Positions 46,957 to 60,813 of a DNA stretch of 64,000 bases are shown here, in pieces. The first letter of the stretch is position 1. Each line of letters begins with the position of its first letter. The stretch is taken from positions 496,001 through 560,000 of the forward strand of contig NZ_WMFA01000001.1 of NCBI RefSeq assembly GCF_009856445.1, given 5' to 3'. The translations under genes were made by a program, and so were the position numbers. The notes under the pieces are model-generated. The model was not told where the DNA came from. It made no database searches and worked only from the letters and a program-made list of their open reading frames with translations. Source of the DNA: Halobacillus litoralis (GTDB lineage: Bacteria; Bacillota; Bacilli; Bacillales; Halobacillaceae).

Positions 46957-47066
46957 ATCATTAAAGTCACTGATAAAAATGTGAAAGACACCGATAAAAG
47001 AGCAAAAGTCACCGATAAACCCCAGGGACCTACCGATAAAAGCTTAGAATCCACTGATAAATTTCG
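46957..47066 (+). repeat. 21-bp tandem array 2 (five units)
   Basis: GATAAA recurs at 46972, 46993, 47014, 47035 and 47056, exactly 21 bp apart, usually within CACYGATAAA or ACCGATAAA. Bases between cores are only loosely conserved. A degenerate sixth unit (GGTGAA) lies 21 bp upstream at 46951. The array sits between the mnaA terminator and the protease gene, in a 370-bp gap that holds no other feature I can support. Confidence 0.85.
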
Positions 47067-47207
47067 TAACGGATCATATGGCGTTCTCTTATGTAAATAT
47101 AGAGGTATTTGAAAACACAATAGGCGTTGATTTTGTTTAAGATCCTTAAATGCTTCCGCATAAACGTTCAGCTAAAACAAATGCTATGGAAAAAGGAGCA
47201 CAAGCTT

Positions 47208-49367
47208 ATGCGATATGGGATTGTCTTTTTCACTTGCCTATTTATATTGACCGGATTCAGTGCTCCTGAACCGAACGATGAAGTAACCATCATTGTCGAA
47301 TTAGATGAACCACCTGAGAGTTTCTTAAAAGAACTAGAACGAAGACTACCGAGGCTTGAAGTGGTGACGAGTTACGATACGATTTTTTATGGAGTAGCGA
47401 TTAAAGGGACGGCAGCAGAGTTGGAAAAAGTGGCAAGAATGGAAGCTGTGAAAAATCAACATCCCGTACGTACTTATGAAGCATTAGAGGTAAAGGAAGT
47501 TCCTGATTTTTCAACGGAATTTATTCGTAATCAACTGAGTAAGCCGCAGACAGGGAAAGGCGTTAAAGTTGGGATTATAGATACAGGCATGGACTACCAC
47601 CACCCGGATTTAAAAGACAATTTCAAAGGTGGCTATGACACCGTTGACTTTGACGACGATCCTATGGAAACAGAGGAGGAGGGCGCAACAATTCATGGCA
47701 CGCATGTCGCTGGTGTTGTAGGTGCGAATGGGGAAATGAAAGGCATTGCCCCAGATGCTGACCTCTATGCGTACCGGGCTTTGGGACCTGGAGGAGTAGG
47801 TTCGTCTGTGCAAGTAATTGCAGCGATTGAAGAAGCTGTGAATGACGGTATGGATGTCATCAATCTTTCTTTAGGGAATGATGTGAATGGTCCGGACTGG
47901 CCAACGACCCATGCTGTCAATAAAGCCGTAGAGTTAGGGACAGTGGTTGTCGTAGCGGCCGGTAATTCTGGCCCGGACGGCTGGACGATCGGTTCTCCAG
48001 CTACTTCCTCTGATGCCATCACGGTAGGGGCTTCTGCTTTATCTATGAAGGCCCCTGTGCTGAAAGTCCCGGGTGAAAGGGAAACGGTACTGGTTCAGAA
48101 AATGTCTGGATCTGTTCCTTGGGAATTAGCAAAAAAATATCCCCTCGTTTTTGCGGGGACAGGTGAAGCTGAGTATGGGAATGTACGTGGAAGAATCGTT
48201 TTGTTTGAAAGAGGCGGCATTCCTTTTAGTCACAAAGCTCTCAAGGCCTACCAAAAAGGCGCGGTCGCTGTACTCATCTACAACAACGAAGAAGGGAACT
48301 TTCAAGGAGGATTGGATGGAGTGAAACTGCCCATTCCCGTAGCGTCTCTATCAAACGAAGCTGGGGAATGGCTGAAGGAAAAGGTCATCCGGCAAAATCA
48401 ATGGGTGGAAACGGTGAATGTTTCGCTAGGTGACCAGGTTGCACCCTTTAGCTCGCGCGGACCCGTCACTACGAATTGGGAGATTAAACCGGATATACTC
48501 GCCCCAGGGGTGGATATATACAGTACTGTTCCTGGAGGTTATCAATCGTTGCAAGGAACAAGTATGGCAGCCCCTCATGTGGCCGGGATGGCAGCATTGA
48601 TGAAAGAGGCGCATCCGGATTGGAGCCCAGCAGAAGTCAAACAGGCGCTGACAACTACAGCAGATTTAATTGGTACAGGAAAACAGCCTTTCCCACCCAC
48701 TGAACAAGGAGCAGGTTATGTAGACCTCAACGAAGCTCTTGAACCTGATCTGCTCATTGGGCAAAGTTCATTGTCTTTTGGGAAAATCGATGACCAGATC
48801 TATCGAAAACAATTACCTTTAAAGATAAAGAATTTAAAAGATGAAACGGTTACTATTTCCATTGAAAAGCCGAGTACGCAACGTGGGGTTTCATGGACAG
48901 TGCCCATGTCACAAAACATAGAACCCGGACAAACGAAGGAATTGTCTGTTGAATTGCGTGTGTCTGCCGCATTTTTAGAAGATGGGGTTCATGAAGGATT
49001 TCTTAAAGTTAAAGAGAAAGAAAAAGTTTATACCCTCCCATATGTGTTTGTGAAAGAGACCTCAGGTTATGAAATTGTGTCAGGTTTTGAACTGGAGACG
49101 TCCTGGCAAAACGATCGAGTGGGTGATTATCGTTTCCACATAGCGGAAGATGTGGATGAATTGAGAGTGGATTTATATCGTGCAGGTACAATGTTAACAG
49201 CAGGTACTCTATTGGAGATAAAAGATTTAAAATCCGGACTGATTGAAGGTGAAGTGGATATAGATGACTTGAACTTGGATGGTAGTTATCTTGCCATAGT
49301 AACCGTTGTAACAGATAAAAAAGAGTCGATCTATCCGTTTCCTATTTATATAGAAGGAAATCGGTAA
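47208..49367 (+). CDS. Secreted subtilisin-like serine protease (Vpr-like)
   Basis: A 719-aa extracellular S8 protease. A signal peptide (about 1-20) is followed by an I9-type propeptide (about 25-95) and the catalytic domain with Asp125 (IDTGMDY), His163 (HGTHVAG) and Ser452 (GTSMAAPHVAG). A PA domain is inserted between His and Ser (about 300-395), as in Vpr and related proteases. The C-terminus (about 525-719) is beta-rich and of unknown role. Start ATG 47208 has AAGGAG 9 nt upstream; the open frame extends 27 codons further without support. Mature residues are rich in Asp and Glu, fitting a saline habitat (inference). Confidence 0.9.
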   Translation: MRYGIVFFTCLFILTGFSAPEPNDEVTIIVELDEPPESFLKELERRLPRLEVVTSYDTIFYGVAIKGTAAELEKVARMEAVKNQHPVRTYEALEVKEVPDFSTEFIRNQLSKPQTGKGVKVGIIDTGMDYHHPDLKDNFKGGYDTVDFDDDPMETEEEGATIHGTHVAGVVGANGEMKGIAPDADLYAYRALGPGGVGSSVQVIAAIEEAVNDGMDVINLSLGNDVNGPDWPTTHAVNKAVELGTVVVVAAGNSGPDGWTIGSPATSSDAITVGASALSMKAPVLKVPGERETVLVQKMSGSVPWELAKKYPLVFAGTGEAEYGNVRGRIVLFERGGIPFSHKALKAYQKGAVAVLIYNNEEGNFQGGLDGVKLPIPVASLSNEAGEWLKEKVIRQNQWVETVNVSLGDQVAPFSSRGPVTTNWEIKPDILAPGVDIYSTVPGGYQSLQGTSMAAPHVAGMAALMKEAHPDWSPAEVKQALTTTADLIGTGKQPFPPTEQGAGYVDLNEALEPDLLIGQSSLSFGKIDDQIYRKQLPLKIKNLKDETVTISIEKPSTQRGVSWTVPMSQNIEPGQTKELSVELRVSAAFLEDGVHEGFLKVKEKEKVYTLPYVFVKETSGYEIVSGFELETSWQNDRVGDYRFHIAEDVDELRVDLYRAGTMLTAGTLLEIKDLKSGLIEGEVDIDDLNLDGSYLAIVTVVTDKKESIYPFPIYIEGNR

Positions 49368-49401
49368 AAAGACGCTGCGCACTGAAGCGCAGCGTCTTTT
49401 G
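49367..49401 (+). terminator. Protease terminator
   Basis: Perfect 14-bp stem AAAAGACGCTGCGC / GCGCAGCGTCTTTT (49367-49380, 49387-49400), 6-nt loop. It overlaps the last base of the coding frame's stop codon. Confidence 0.92.
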
Positions 49402-49553
49402 TAATGATGATGAGGGGGCTATGTAAATGGGAGCTGAAATAGATAATTTTTGTATTGTGTTCCATATATTTGAATGCTGTGTAAATACGACATAAATGTG
49501 ACGAAAATGTGATCGAATTTTGTCTGTCATTTGTACTTTTACTCACAAACTCA

Positions 49554-49582
49554 TTGACATCAAACCACCCCTATTGTATTCT
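49554..49582 (+). promoter_or_regulatory. Promoter of the ATP synthase operon
   Basis: TTGACA (49554-49559), 17-nt spacer, TATTCT (49577-49582), 79 bp upstream of the first atp gene. The rest of the 49402-49661 gap is AT-rich and holds no other supported feature. Confidence 0.65.
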
Positions 49583-49661
49583 TACATAGTGTGGAATGAT
49601 AAGGTTTTCATAGGTGACATACAAGGTTTTCAGCCACTAGAAAATTGTGGAGGAAGAGCGG

Positions 49662-49880
49662 ATGAAACAGACCGAACCACCCTTCAAAGCAATGGCTTTA
49701 ACCAGCATGATCACATCCCAACTCGCAGGCGGACCTTTAGCCGGCGTTTTCCTCGGGAAATGGATTGATAGTCACTATTCCACAGAACCCATTTTCTTAA
49801 TCATAGGATTGCTCCTAGGGTTAGGGGCAGGTACATATGGGACCATTCATTTAGTACGCACGTACACGGGAGACGATTGA
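49662..49880 (+). CDS. atpZ: AtpZ/AtpI-type small membrane protein
   Basis: A 72-aa protein with two membrane helices (about 22-34 and 46-63), encoded first in the ATP synthase operon. AtpZ proteins associate with AtpI and have been linked to divalent-cation uptake and F-type ATP synthase assembly in bacilli. Start ATG 49662 has GGAGG 8 nt upstream; a GTG 5 codons earlier overlaps that ribosome site. The next gene begins 1 nt after its stop. Confidence 0.85.
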   Translation: MKQTEPPFKAMALTSMITSQLAGGPLAGVFLGKWIDSHYSTEPIFLIIGLLLGLGAGTYGTIHLVRTYTGDD

Positions 49881-49881
49881 C

Positions 49882-50250
49882 ATGCAAGGATATCAACAGA
49901 TGATGACCCGTCAGCGAAAATGGATGTTCTACCTTCTGGCTTTATTTGTACTTGGTTGGGGCATCACCCCTTGGCAACCGATTTTCCTCGGACTTCTGTT
50001 AGGAAGTGCATTGAGCTTCTACAACCTCTGGCTCATGCAAAGAAAGATCCGCAAGCTTGGCGAAGCTTCCGCAGATAACCGCTCCGTTAGAGGAATAGGT
50101 ACGTTTACGCGATTGGCTTCCGGTGCTTTAGCCGTAGTCATAGCCCTTCAGTTTGAAGAATATTTCCATTTGATTGCAGTAGTATTGGGCTTAATGGCAG
50201 CCTATATTGTCATTTTAATAGATTATCTGTTCAATAAATCAACAGTTTAG
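49882..50250 (+). CDS. atpI: ATP synthase subunit I
   Basis: A 122-aa membrane protein with four helices (about 15-33, 35-53, 76-92, 96-116) of the AtpI family, an assembly factor for the c-ring rather than a structural subunit. The N-terminus is short and basic (MQGYQQMMTRQRKW). It starts 1 nt after atpZ. AtpI is often poorly conserved; position upstream of atpB supports the call. Confidence 0.88.
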   Translation: MQGYQQMMTRQRKWMFYLLALFVLGWGITPWQPIFLGLLLGSALSFYNLWLMQRKIRKLGEASADNRSVRGIGTFTRLASGALAVVIALQFEEYFHLIAVVLGLMAAYIVILIDYLFNKSTV

Positions 50251-50265
50251 CATGATGGAAGGTAG

Positions 50266-50997
<732 letters not shown>

Positions 50998-51002
50998 TAT
51001 AA

Positions 51003-51260
<258 letters not shown>

Positions 51261-51283
51261 TTAGGACGAGCATATACGCTTAT

Positions 51284-51430
51284 GGCGAAGTTCAACTCCA
51301 TCGATCTTCGCCTTTCCTTTATACCTTACGAAAACTTTATACCCGAAAGTCACGGTAAGAAAACTTCGACGGAAGCTGTATGTACAGCGGAAGCCGGGTT
51401 TTTCGCTTGTCTAGCCCTAGCATCATGAAA
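51284..51430 (+). other. Structured atpE-atpF intergenic region
   Basis: Three local hairpins: GGCGAAG/CTTCGCC (51284-51290, 51306-51312) followed by TTTCCTTT; GCTGTA-TG-TACAGC near 51373 followed by GGGTTTTTC; and AGCCCT/AGGGCT near 51414-51436. The first two resemble partial terminators. No gene is present between 51261 and 51493. Confidence 0.55.
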
Positions 51431-51493
51431 GGGCTTGCGGAAATTATTGAAGTGTAAACCTGTTACGAGATGGTGTGGAGAGGAGTGAAAACT

Positions 51494-52015
51494 GTGCAAG
51501 GATTCACAGAGAGTCTGGTCCTCGGAGCTGGAGGGCTTAATATAGGTGACATGATCATTCAACTTGTTTTCTTCCTTGGTTTACTTGCTCTTTTAGGTAA
51601 GTTCGCATGGGGACCATTGATGAACATGATGAAAGAACGTGAAGATTATGTAGCAAATGAAATAAACACGGCCGAGAAAAGCCGTGAAGAAGCGCAGCGC
51701 ATGCAGCGTGAAGCTTCTGAAGAGTTGAAAGCGACACGCCAGGATGCACAGAGTATTATTGAGGATGCTCGTAAAACAGCAGGCCAGCAAGAAAGAGATA
51801 TTCTTGAGTCAGCACGTGCTGAGGCTGAACGCATCAAGGAATCTGCTCGTCAAGAAATCGAGCAGGAGAAAGAAAAAGCTGTCCAAGCCCTCAAAGATCA
51901 AGTGGCTACCATGTCTGTCATGATTGCTTCGAAAGTCATTGAAAAAGAACTTTCACAAAAGGATCAAGAGGCGCTGATCAACCAATATATCGATGAGGCA
52001 GGCGAAGAGCGATGA
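51494..52015 (+). CDS. atpF: ATP synthase Fo subunit b
   Basis: Peripheral-stalk subunit, 173 aa: one N-terminal membrane helix (about 14-35) and a long charged coiled coil (about 45-150) reaching F1. Start GTG 51494 has AGGAG 8 nt upstream and gives [17 protein letters not shown] 51470 upstream would put this ribosome site inside the gene. The stop overlaps atpH by 4 nt (ATGA). Confidence 0.94.
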   Translation: MQGFTESLVLGAGGLNIGDMIIQLVFFLGLLALLGKFAWGPLMNMMKEREDYVANEINTAEKSREEAQRMQREASEELKATRQDAQSIIEDARKTAGQQERDILESARAEAERIKESARQEIEQEKEKAVQALKDQVATMSVMIASKVIEKELSQKDQEALINQYIDEAGEER

Positions 52016-52560
52016 GTCAATCCATCATTGCTAAACGTTATGCTGATGCCCTTTTCCAACTTGGAAAAGAAAAGTCGAAACTAGAACAATTTGAATCCGA
52101 ACTGGTAACTTTACGTGATGTTTTTCGCGGCAATAAGGAAATCATCTCATTCCTGAACCATCCACGGTTCTCCATGGAGCAGAAGGAAAAGTTTGTTGGC
52201 GATTCTTTTCAGTCTTTTTCTGACGAGATCGTTAATACTTTAAAGCTGTTGGTGGAAAGACATCGTGAAGAAATCATTGTGGATATGATCGGTTTTTACA
52301 TTGAAATGATGAACGATGCTAAAGGCATTGCAGATGCGGATGTTTACTCTGTGAGGGAACTTTCTGAAGCTGAAAAACAGCGCATATCAGAAACATTTGC
52401 ACCGAAAGTAGGTAAACGGTCCTTGAACCTTACGAATATCGTCGATCCTTCTATCCTTGGCGGGCTTCGCCTGAGAGTCGGTAATCGCATATTTGATGGT
52501 TCTGTCAGTGGAAAACTTCGCCGCATAGAGCGGAAGTTAGTTTCTGCGAACAATAGATGA
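52012..52560 (+). CDS. atpH: ATP synthase F1 subunit delta
   Basis: A 182-aa stalk subunit that attaches subunit b to the top of the alpha3-beta3 head. The N-terminal helical domain ([13 protein letters not shown]) and C-terminal motif ([20 protein letters not shown]) are typical. It overlaps atpF by 4 nt and lies 15 nt before atpA, so translation is coupled along the operon. Confidence 0.95.
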   Translation: MSQSIIAKRYADALFQLGKEKSKLEQFESELVTLRDVFRGNKEIISFLNHPRFSMEQKEKFVGDSFQSFSDEIVNTLKLLVERHREEIIVDMIGFYIEMMNDAKGIADADVYSVRELSEAEKQRISETFAPKVGKRSLNLTNIVDPSILGGLRLRVGNRIFDGSVSGKLRRIERKLVSANNR

Positions 52561-52569
52561 TAGGGGTGA

Positions 52570-54084
<1,515 letters not shown>

Positions 54085-54111
54085 ATGAATCATAGCTGGA
54101 AAGGGTGGTGA

Positions 54112-56432
<2,321 letters not shown>

Positions 56433-56459
56433 ACAGGTCTGGTGGATAGAGGGGCTTGA

Positions 56460-56908
<449 letters not shown>

Positions 56909-56909
<1 letters not shown>

Positions 56910-56939
56910 ACTGCTTTCTTTACGAGAGCAGTTTTTTTG
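56909..56939 (+). terminator. Terminator of the atp operon
   Basis: Stem AAACTGCTTTC / GAGAGCAGTTT (56909-56919, 56925-56935) with one G-T pair and T7. Confidence 0.9.
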
Positions 56940-57114
56940 TGAGTTATACAGCTTTTTTTCGCCAGCGAATTTTGGATAGTCCCGTCAAAACGATGTAAAA
57001 TGTCTATTATTGCCCGGGAAATGGAGTGGAATATTCCCTCTTTTGTCAGTTTATCTTGAACCATTGATGGAGAGATGAGAGATCTCGACATTCCTCAGGG
57101 AAGGAGCAGCACCT

Positions 57115-57348
57115 ATGGAACAATACTTTGCAGAAGAAGCAATTCTCAGCATGACTTCGCACTTGATTTTCATCATCATCACCTGGAGGGTCTTGCAGTC
57201 GATCAATTTTGATGCATTCTTCAGGAAAAACAAAGTCTTTGAAGCAAGGGCCTTGCTTATTTTAGTAACCATCGCACTAGGAACAACGGTCAGCAACTTC
57301 TTTCTTGATTTTATTAAGTGGTCAAACAGCCTGATTTATTTATTTTAA
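57115..57348 (+). CDS. ywmA: DUF1146 membrane protein YwmA-like
   Basis: A 77-aa protein of the DUF1146 family, with two membrane helices (about 12-28 and 46-68) separated by a short basic loop (FDAFFRKNKVFEAR). Function unknown. GGAAGGAG precedes the ATG. The atpC-ywmA-ywmB-murAA order is as in B. subtilis. Confidence 0.88.
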   Translation: MEQYFAEEAILSMTSHLIFIIITWRVLQSINFDAFFRKNKVFEARALLILVTIALGTTVSNFFLDFIKWSNSLIYLF

Positions 57349-57450
57349 AGATGTTGGACAAATGTCTAAAGTTGTTAGGAAATGTTTCGTATGAATGTCC
57401 TCTTCTCAGGTCAAACTTATAGTAAGAAAATGCTTGGGGAGGCATTCAAA

Positions 57451-58158
57451 ATGAAAAGTGTTTTGGCTGGAATCATTGCTCTATTAATTATAGGAACAGG
57501 TGCTTATCCACAGGAAATGACAGGAGCTCAAGAAACCCTCATGGAGTTTTCGTCATTTGCTGCGGATAAGCAGCTTGAAGTGAATGGCTGGACGATCACG
57601 ATGAAAGAAAAAGTATCTAGAAAAAAGGCAGATCGTTTGAAAGTGGATCTCCTGGAGTTCTGGTCTGATTCTGTCGTAACAGAAGAGATTACGATGAACG
57701 CCGTGAAGTATAACGTCAAAAACAGTCATAAAAACGAAGAAATCATCGAAAGTTTTAGCATGATTGTTCCAAAAAATGCGTGGAGCGACGTGGAAGTGGT
57801 TTATACCACAGAAGGACAGGGAACACCTTCATTAACAAACATTAATCAAACAAGCATGAATGAAATATCTCGTCGATTTTTCTCAAAAAATGTCACTAAT
57901 TTCTCTTGTATTAAGACCAAATTTAGTGGTATTATTGATGATGTTTTAGTGTATAAAAAATTCAAACAAGCTTTCGACATAACAACAATAGATGAAATCG
58001 ACGAAAACGGTTGGACGAGCAGGACCGGATACACCCAAAAGTGGGATCAGGCCATTGATGCTGGGGATCGAATGATGAACGTTCAATTCGCGACCCGAAC
58101 TTTGGGCGGGGAGACAAACATCACGATTGGCACACCCATAATAACTGCTGAATATTAA
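57451..58158 (+). CDS. ywmB: YwmB, secreted TATA-box-binding-fold protein
   Basis: A 235-aa protein with an N-terminal signal sequence (about 1-20, MKSVLAGIIALLIIGTGAYP) and a YwmB-family domain whose fold resembles TATA-binding protein; its function is unknown. ATG 57451 is preceded by GGGGAGG about 8 nt upstream; the open frame starts 23 codons earlier with no ribosome site. It lies 34 nt before murAA, so the two are probably one transcript and a cell-envelope role is possible. Confidence 0.85.
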   Translation: MKSVLAGIIALLIIGTGAYPQEMTGAQETLMEFSSFAADKQLEVNGWTITMKEKVSRKKADRLKVDLLEFWSDSVVTEEITMNAVKYNVKNSHKNEEIIESFSMIVPKNAWSDVEVVYTTEGQGTPSLTNINQTSMNEISRRFFSKNVTNFSCIKTKFSGIIDDVLVYKKFKQAFDITTIDEIDENGWTSRTGYTQKWDQAIDAGDRMMNVQFATRTLGGETNITIGTPIITAEY

Positions 58159-58192
58159 TAATAATGAATATGGACGCGGAGGAGAATGAACC

Positions 58193-59503
58193 TTGGAAAA
58201 AATCATCGTCCGTGGTGGGAGGCAGCTGAATGGTACCGTTAAAGCAGAAGGTGCCAAGAATGCCGTACTGCCTGTCATCGCAGCAAGTATTATTGCAAGT
58301 GAAGGAAAAAGCGTACTGCATGAAGTACCCGCACTAGCTGATGTATATACGATCAATGAAGTGATCCGACATATGAATGCAGATGTAAATATGGTGGGTA
58401 ACACAGTCACGGTAGATGCTTCTAGTGAACTGGAAACGGAAGCACCAATTGAATATGTAAGGAAAATGCGCGCCTCTGTTCTTGTATTGGGACCACTTTT
58501 GGCCCGGTATGGCCATGCTAAGGTAGCTATGCCTGGAGGATGTGCCATTGGTTCACGCCCGATTGATCAGCACTTAAAAGGCTTTGAAGCAATGGGAGCT
58601 GAAGTAACCGTTGGTAATGGCTATGTTGAAGCTGAAGTTAACGGCCGCCTGAAAGGTGCGAAAATTTACTTCGATGTACCAAGTGTTGGTGCGACAGAAA
58701 ACGTCATGATGGCTGCAGCTCTTGCAGAAGGAAAGACAATTCTTGAAAATTGTGCGAAAGAACCAGAAATTGTCGACCTGGCAAACTATTTGAATAAAAT
58801 GGGCGCACACATCGTCGGTGCAGGAACAGAAACCATTCGCATCGAAGGTGTAGAGAAGCTTGTTGGTACGACTCATACAATCATCCCTGACCGTATTGAA
58901 GCAGGTACATTTATGGTAGCTGCAGCAATTACTGGAGGGAATGTTCTCGTACAAGGTGCCATGCACGAACATTTACGTCCTCTTGTTTCCAAGATGGAGG
59001 AAATGGGCGTCACCATTCAAGAAGAAGAAAGTGGTCTACGTGTAATTGGACCGGATATTCTTCAAGCCACCGACATTAAAACAATGCCACACCCTGGTTT
59101 CCCGACAGACATGCAATCTCAAATGATGGCTCTGATGCTGAATGCAGCAGGCACAAGCGTCATTACAGAAACCGTTTTTGAAAATCGTTTCATGCACGTC
59201 GAAGAATTCCGTCGTATGAACGCGAATTTGAAAATTGAGGGTCGCAGTGTCATTGTAGAAGGACCGTCATCCTTACAGGGTGCAGAAGTTGCAGCAACCG
59301 ATCTTAGAGCGGGAGCAGCGTTGATCCTGGCAGGTTTAGTTGCCGATGGATATACACGGGTAACGGAGCTTAAGCACTTGGATCGCGGATATGTGGATTT
59401 TGCTGAGAAATTAGCTACACTCGGCGCTGATATCGAGCGTGTTAGAGAAGAAGAAGTTTATTCAGAAGATCACGAACCAAGCGAATCAGTATCGACATTA
59501 TAA
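58193..59503 (+). CDS. murAA: UDP-GlcNAc 1-carboxyvinyltransferase, primary
   Basis: First committed enzyme of peptidoglycan synthesis; 436 aa. Lys22-Asn23 (GAKNA) and fosfomycin-sensitive Cys117 ([13 protein letters not shown]) are present. Start TTG 58193 has GGAGGAGA 8 nt upstream. In B. subtilis the murA gene upstream of spoIID is the essential murAA. The C-terminus is longer and more acidic than in the paralogue at 26922. Confidence 0.95.
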   Translation: MEKIIVRGGRQLNGTVKAEGAKNAVLPVIAASIIASEGKSVLHEVPALADVYTINEVIRHMNADVNMVGNTVTVDASSELETEAPIEYVRKMRASVLVLGPLLARYGHAKVAMPGGCAIGSRPIDQHLKGFEAMGAEVTVGNGYVEAEVNGRLKGAKIYFDVPSVGATENVMMAAALAEGKTILENCAKEPEIVDLANYLNKMGAHIVGAGTETIRIEGVEKLVGTTHTIIPDRIEAGTFMVAAAITGGNVLVQGAMHEHLRPLVSKMEEMGVTIQEEESGLRVIGPDILQATDIKTMPHPGFPTDMQSQMMALMLNAAGTSVITETVFENRFMHVEEFRRMNANLKIEGRSVIVEGPSSLQGAEVAATDLRAGAALILAGLVADGYTRVTELKHLDRGYVDFAEKLATLGADIERVREEEVYSEDHEPSESVSTL

Positions 59504-59518
59504 TATATACATCTTTAT

Positions 59519-59560
59519 AGCTTGCCTGTTTCAATATTTTTGAAATAGGTAAGCTTTTTT
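59519..59560 (+). terminator. murAA terminator
   Basis: A 16-bp stem with two G-T pairs (59519-59534, 59540-59555), left arm AGCTTGCCTGTTTCAA, ending in T6. Confidence 0.9.
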
Positions 59561-59630
59561 AGTTCTATCATCTTCTATTTCTGGATACATTTTTAGTAGA
59601 GGGATTTACTATGTAACCAGGAGGATGCGG

Positions 59631-60656
59631 ATGAAAAAAAACAATGGAATTGGAATACTTGCTGTATGTGGTTTATTCACAATAATACTCATCTTACCAA
59701 CGATGATTGTCGTTCCATTTACGAATTCCGGGGGTACGGAAGAAGTGAAGGAAACTCCGCAAACAGAAGAAGTAGCGAGCGTAGAGGACTCACCTTTTGC
59801 AGTCAAAGTATTACGCAGCACGACAAAAGAGGTGGAAGAGGTTCCGTTAGAAAGTTATGTTGCTCGAGTCGTCGCTTCTGAAATGCCCGTGAATTTCGAA
59901 ATGGAAGCTTTGAAAGCGCAGGCCCTTGCAGCCAGAACTTATATTACGCGCCACCTGGTCCAAGGGGAGAAGGTTTCTTCAGAAGCAGATGTTACCGATA
60001 CAGTCAGTCACCAAGTGTATAAGGATGAAGACCAACTAAGGAGTCAATGGAAAGATAATTATGAAGAGAACATGAAGAAAATCACAGAGGCTGTCAACGC
60101 TACGAAAGGTGAAATTATTACGTATGACCAACAGCCCATAACGGCCGCTTTCTTCTCAACGAGTAACGGCTACACAGAAAACGCAGGAGATTATTGGGAG
60201 CATGACATTCCATACCTTCAAAGTGTAGAAAGTCCATGGGATCAGGAATCACCGAAATTCGTGGATCAAAAAATCATTACCGTTGCAGAGCTTGAGCAAG
60301 CCTTGGGAGTTAGCATAGGGGCAGGGATCCAGCAGACTACGATGACAAAGACAGAAGGAAACAGGGTAGATGAAGTTCATTTCGGGGATCAATCGTTTTC
60401 TGGAAGAGAAATCCGTGAAAAAATCGGGCTGCCATCCAGTGACTTTGCTATCAAACAAAAAGGGGATCATGTCATCTTCACAACGAAAGGCTATGGCCAC
60501 GGCGTAGGAATGAGTCAGTATGGGGCCAATGGCATGGCCAAATCAGGCAAGGATTATAAAGAAATCATTCACCACTATTACCAGGATACAGAAATTGCTC
60601 CACTCAGTACCCAAACGGCTTCATTGACCATTGAAAAAGAAGACACCGTAAACTAA
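59631..60656 (+). CDS. spoIID: Stage II sporulation protein D
   Basis: A 341-aa mother-cell membrane-anchored lytic transglycosylase that degrades septal peptidoglycan during engulfment. One N-terminal membrane helix (about 7-30) precedes the SpoIID domain. The catalytic Glu84 lies in ASEMPVNFEMEALKAQA, and GYGHGVGMSQYGANGMA near the C-terminus is the family signature. ATG 59631 is preferred over ATG 59625 because AGGAGG is 6 nt before it and abuts the other. Confidence 0.95.
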   Translation: MKKNNGIGILAVCGLFTIILILPTMIVVPFTNSGGTEEVKETPQTEEVASVEDSPFAVKVLRSTTKEVEEVPLESYVARVVASEMPVNFEMEALKAQALAARTYITRHLVQGEKVSSEADVTDTVSHQVYKDEDQLRSQWKDNYEENMKKITEAVNATKGEIITYDQQPITAAFFSTSNGYTENAGDYWEHDIPYLQSVESPWDQESPKFVDQKIITVAELEQALGVSIGAGIQQTTMTKTEGNRVDEVHFGDQSFSGREIREKIGLPSSDFAIKQKGDHVIFTTKGYGHGVGMSQYGANGMAKSGKDYKEIIHHYYQDTEIAPLSTQTASLTIEKEDTVN

Positions 60657-60683
60657 AGAGCTGCCCTGTGCAGCTCTTTTTTT
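60655..60683 (+). terminator. spoIID terminator
   Basis: Perfect 10-bp stem AAAGAGCTGC / GCAGCTCTTT (60655-60664, 60670-60679), then TTTT. Confidence 0.9.
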
Positions 60684-60765
60684 CGTTGTTTTAACTTATT
60701 GTCTTTAAGAATGGGAGCCAATCTTGTATAAGTACTCTATGAAATATAAATTTTTTCTTGTGAAT

Positions 60766-60795
60766 GTATATAATTCCAAATAAGTGTTCAGAATG
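60766..60795 (+). promoter_or_regulatory. Candidate sigma-F promoter of spoIIQ
   Basis: GTATA (60766-60770), 15-nt spacer, GTTCAGAATG (60786-60795). It matches GYATA-N15-GGNNANAMTR except for one base. The mRNA would start only about 12 nt before the ATG, placing GAGGTGAT at its 5' end. Confidence 0.5.
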
Positions 60796-60813
60796 GTTTT
60801 TGAGGTGATGAAC

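Noticed and set aside
49520-49768. 82-aa open frame across the atp promoter
   Set aside because: It spans the -35/-10 elements and the start of atpZ in another frame.
59561-59620. Sigma-E promoter for spoIID
   Set aside because: GATACATT near 59583 is only a partial -10 match and no -35 element is visible at the right spacing.
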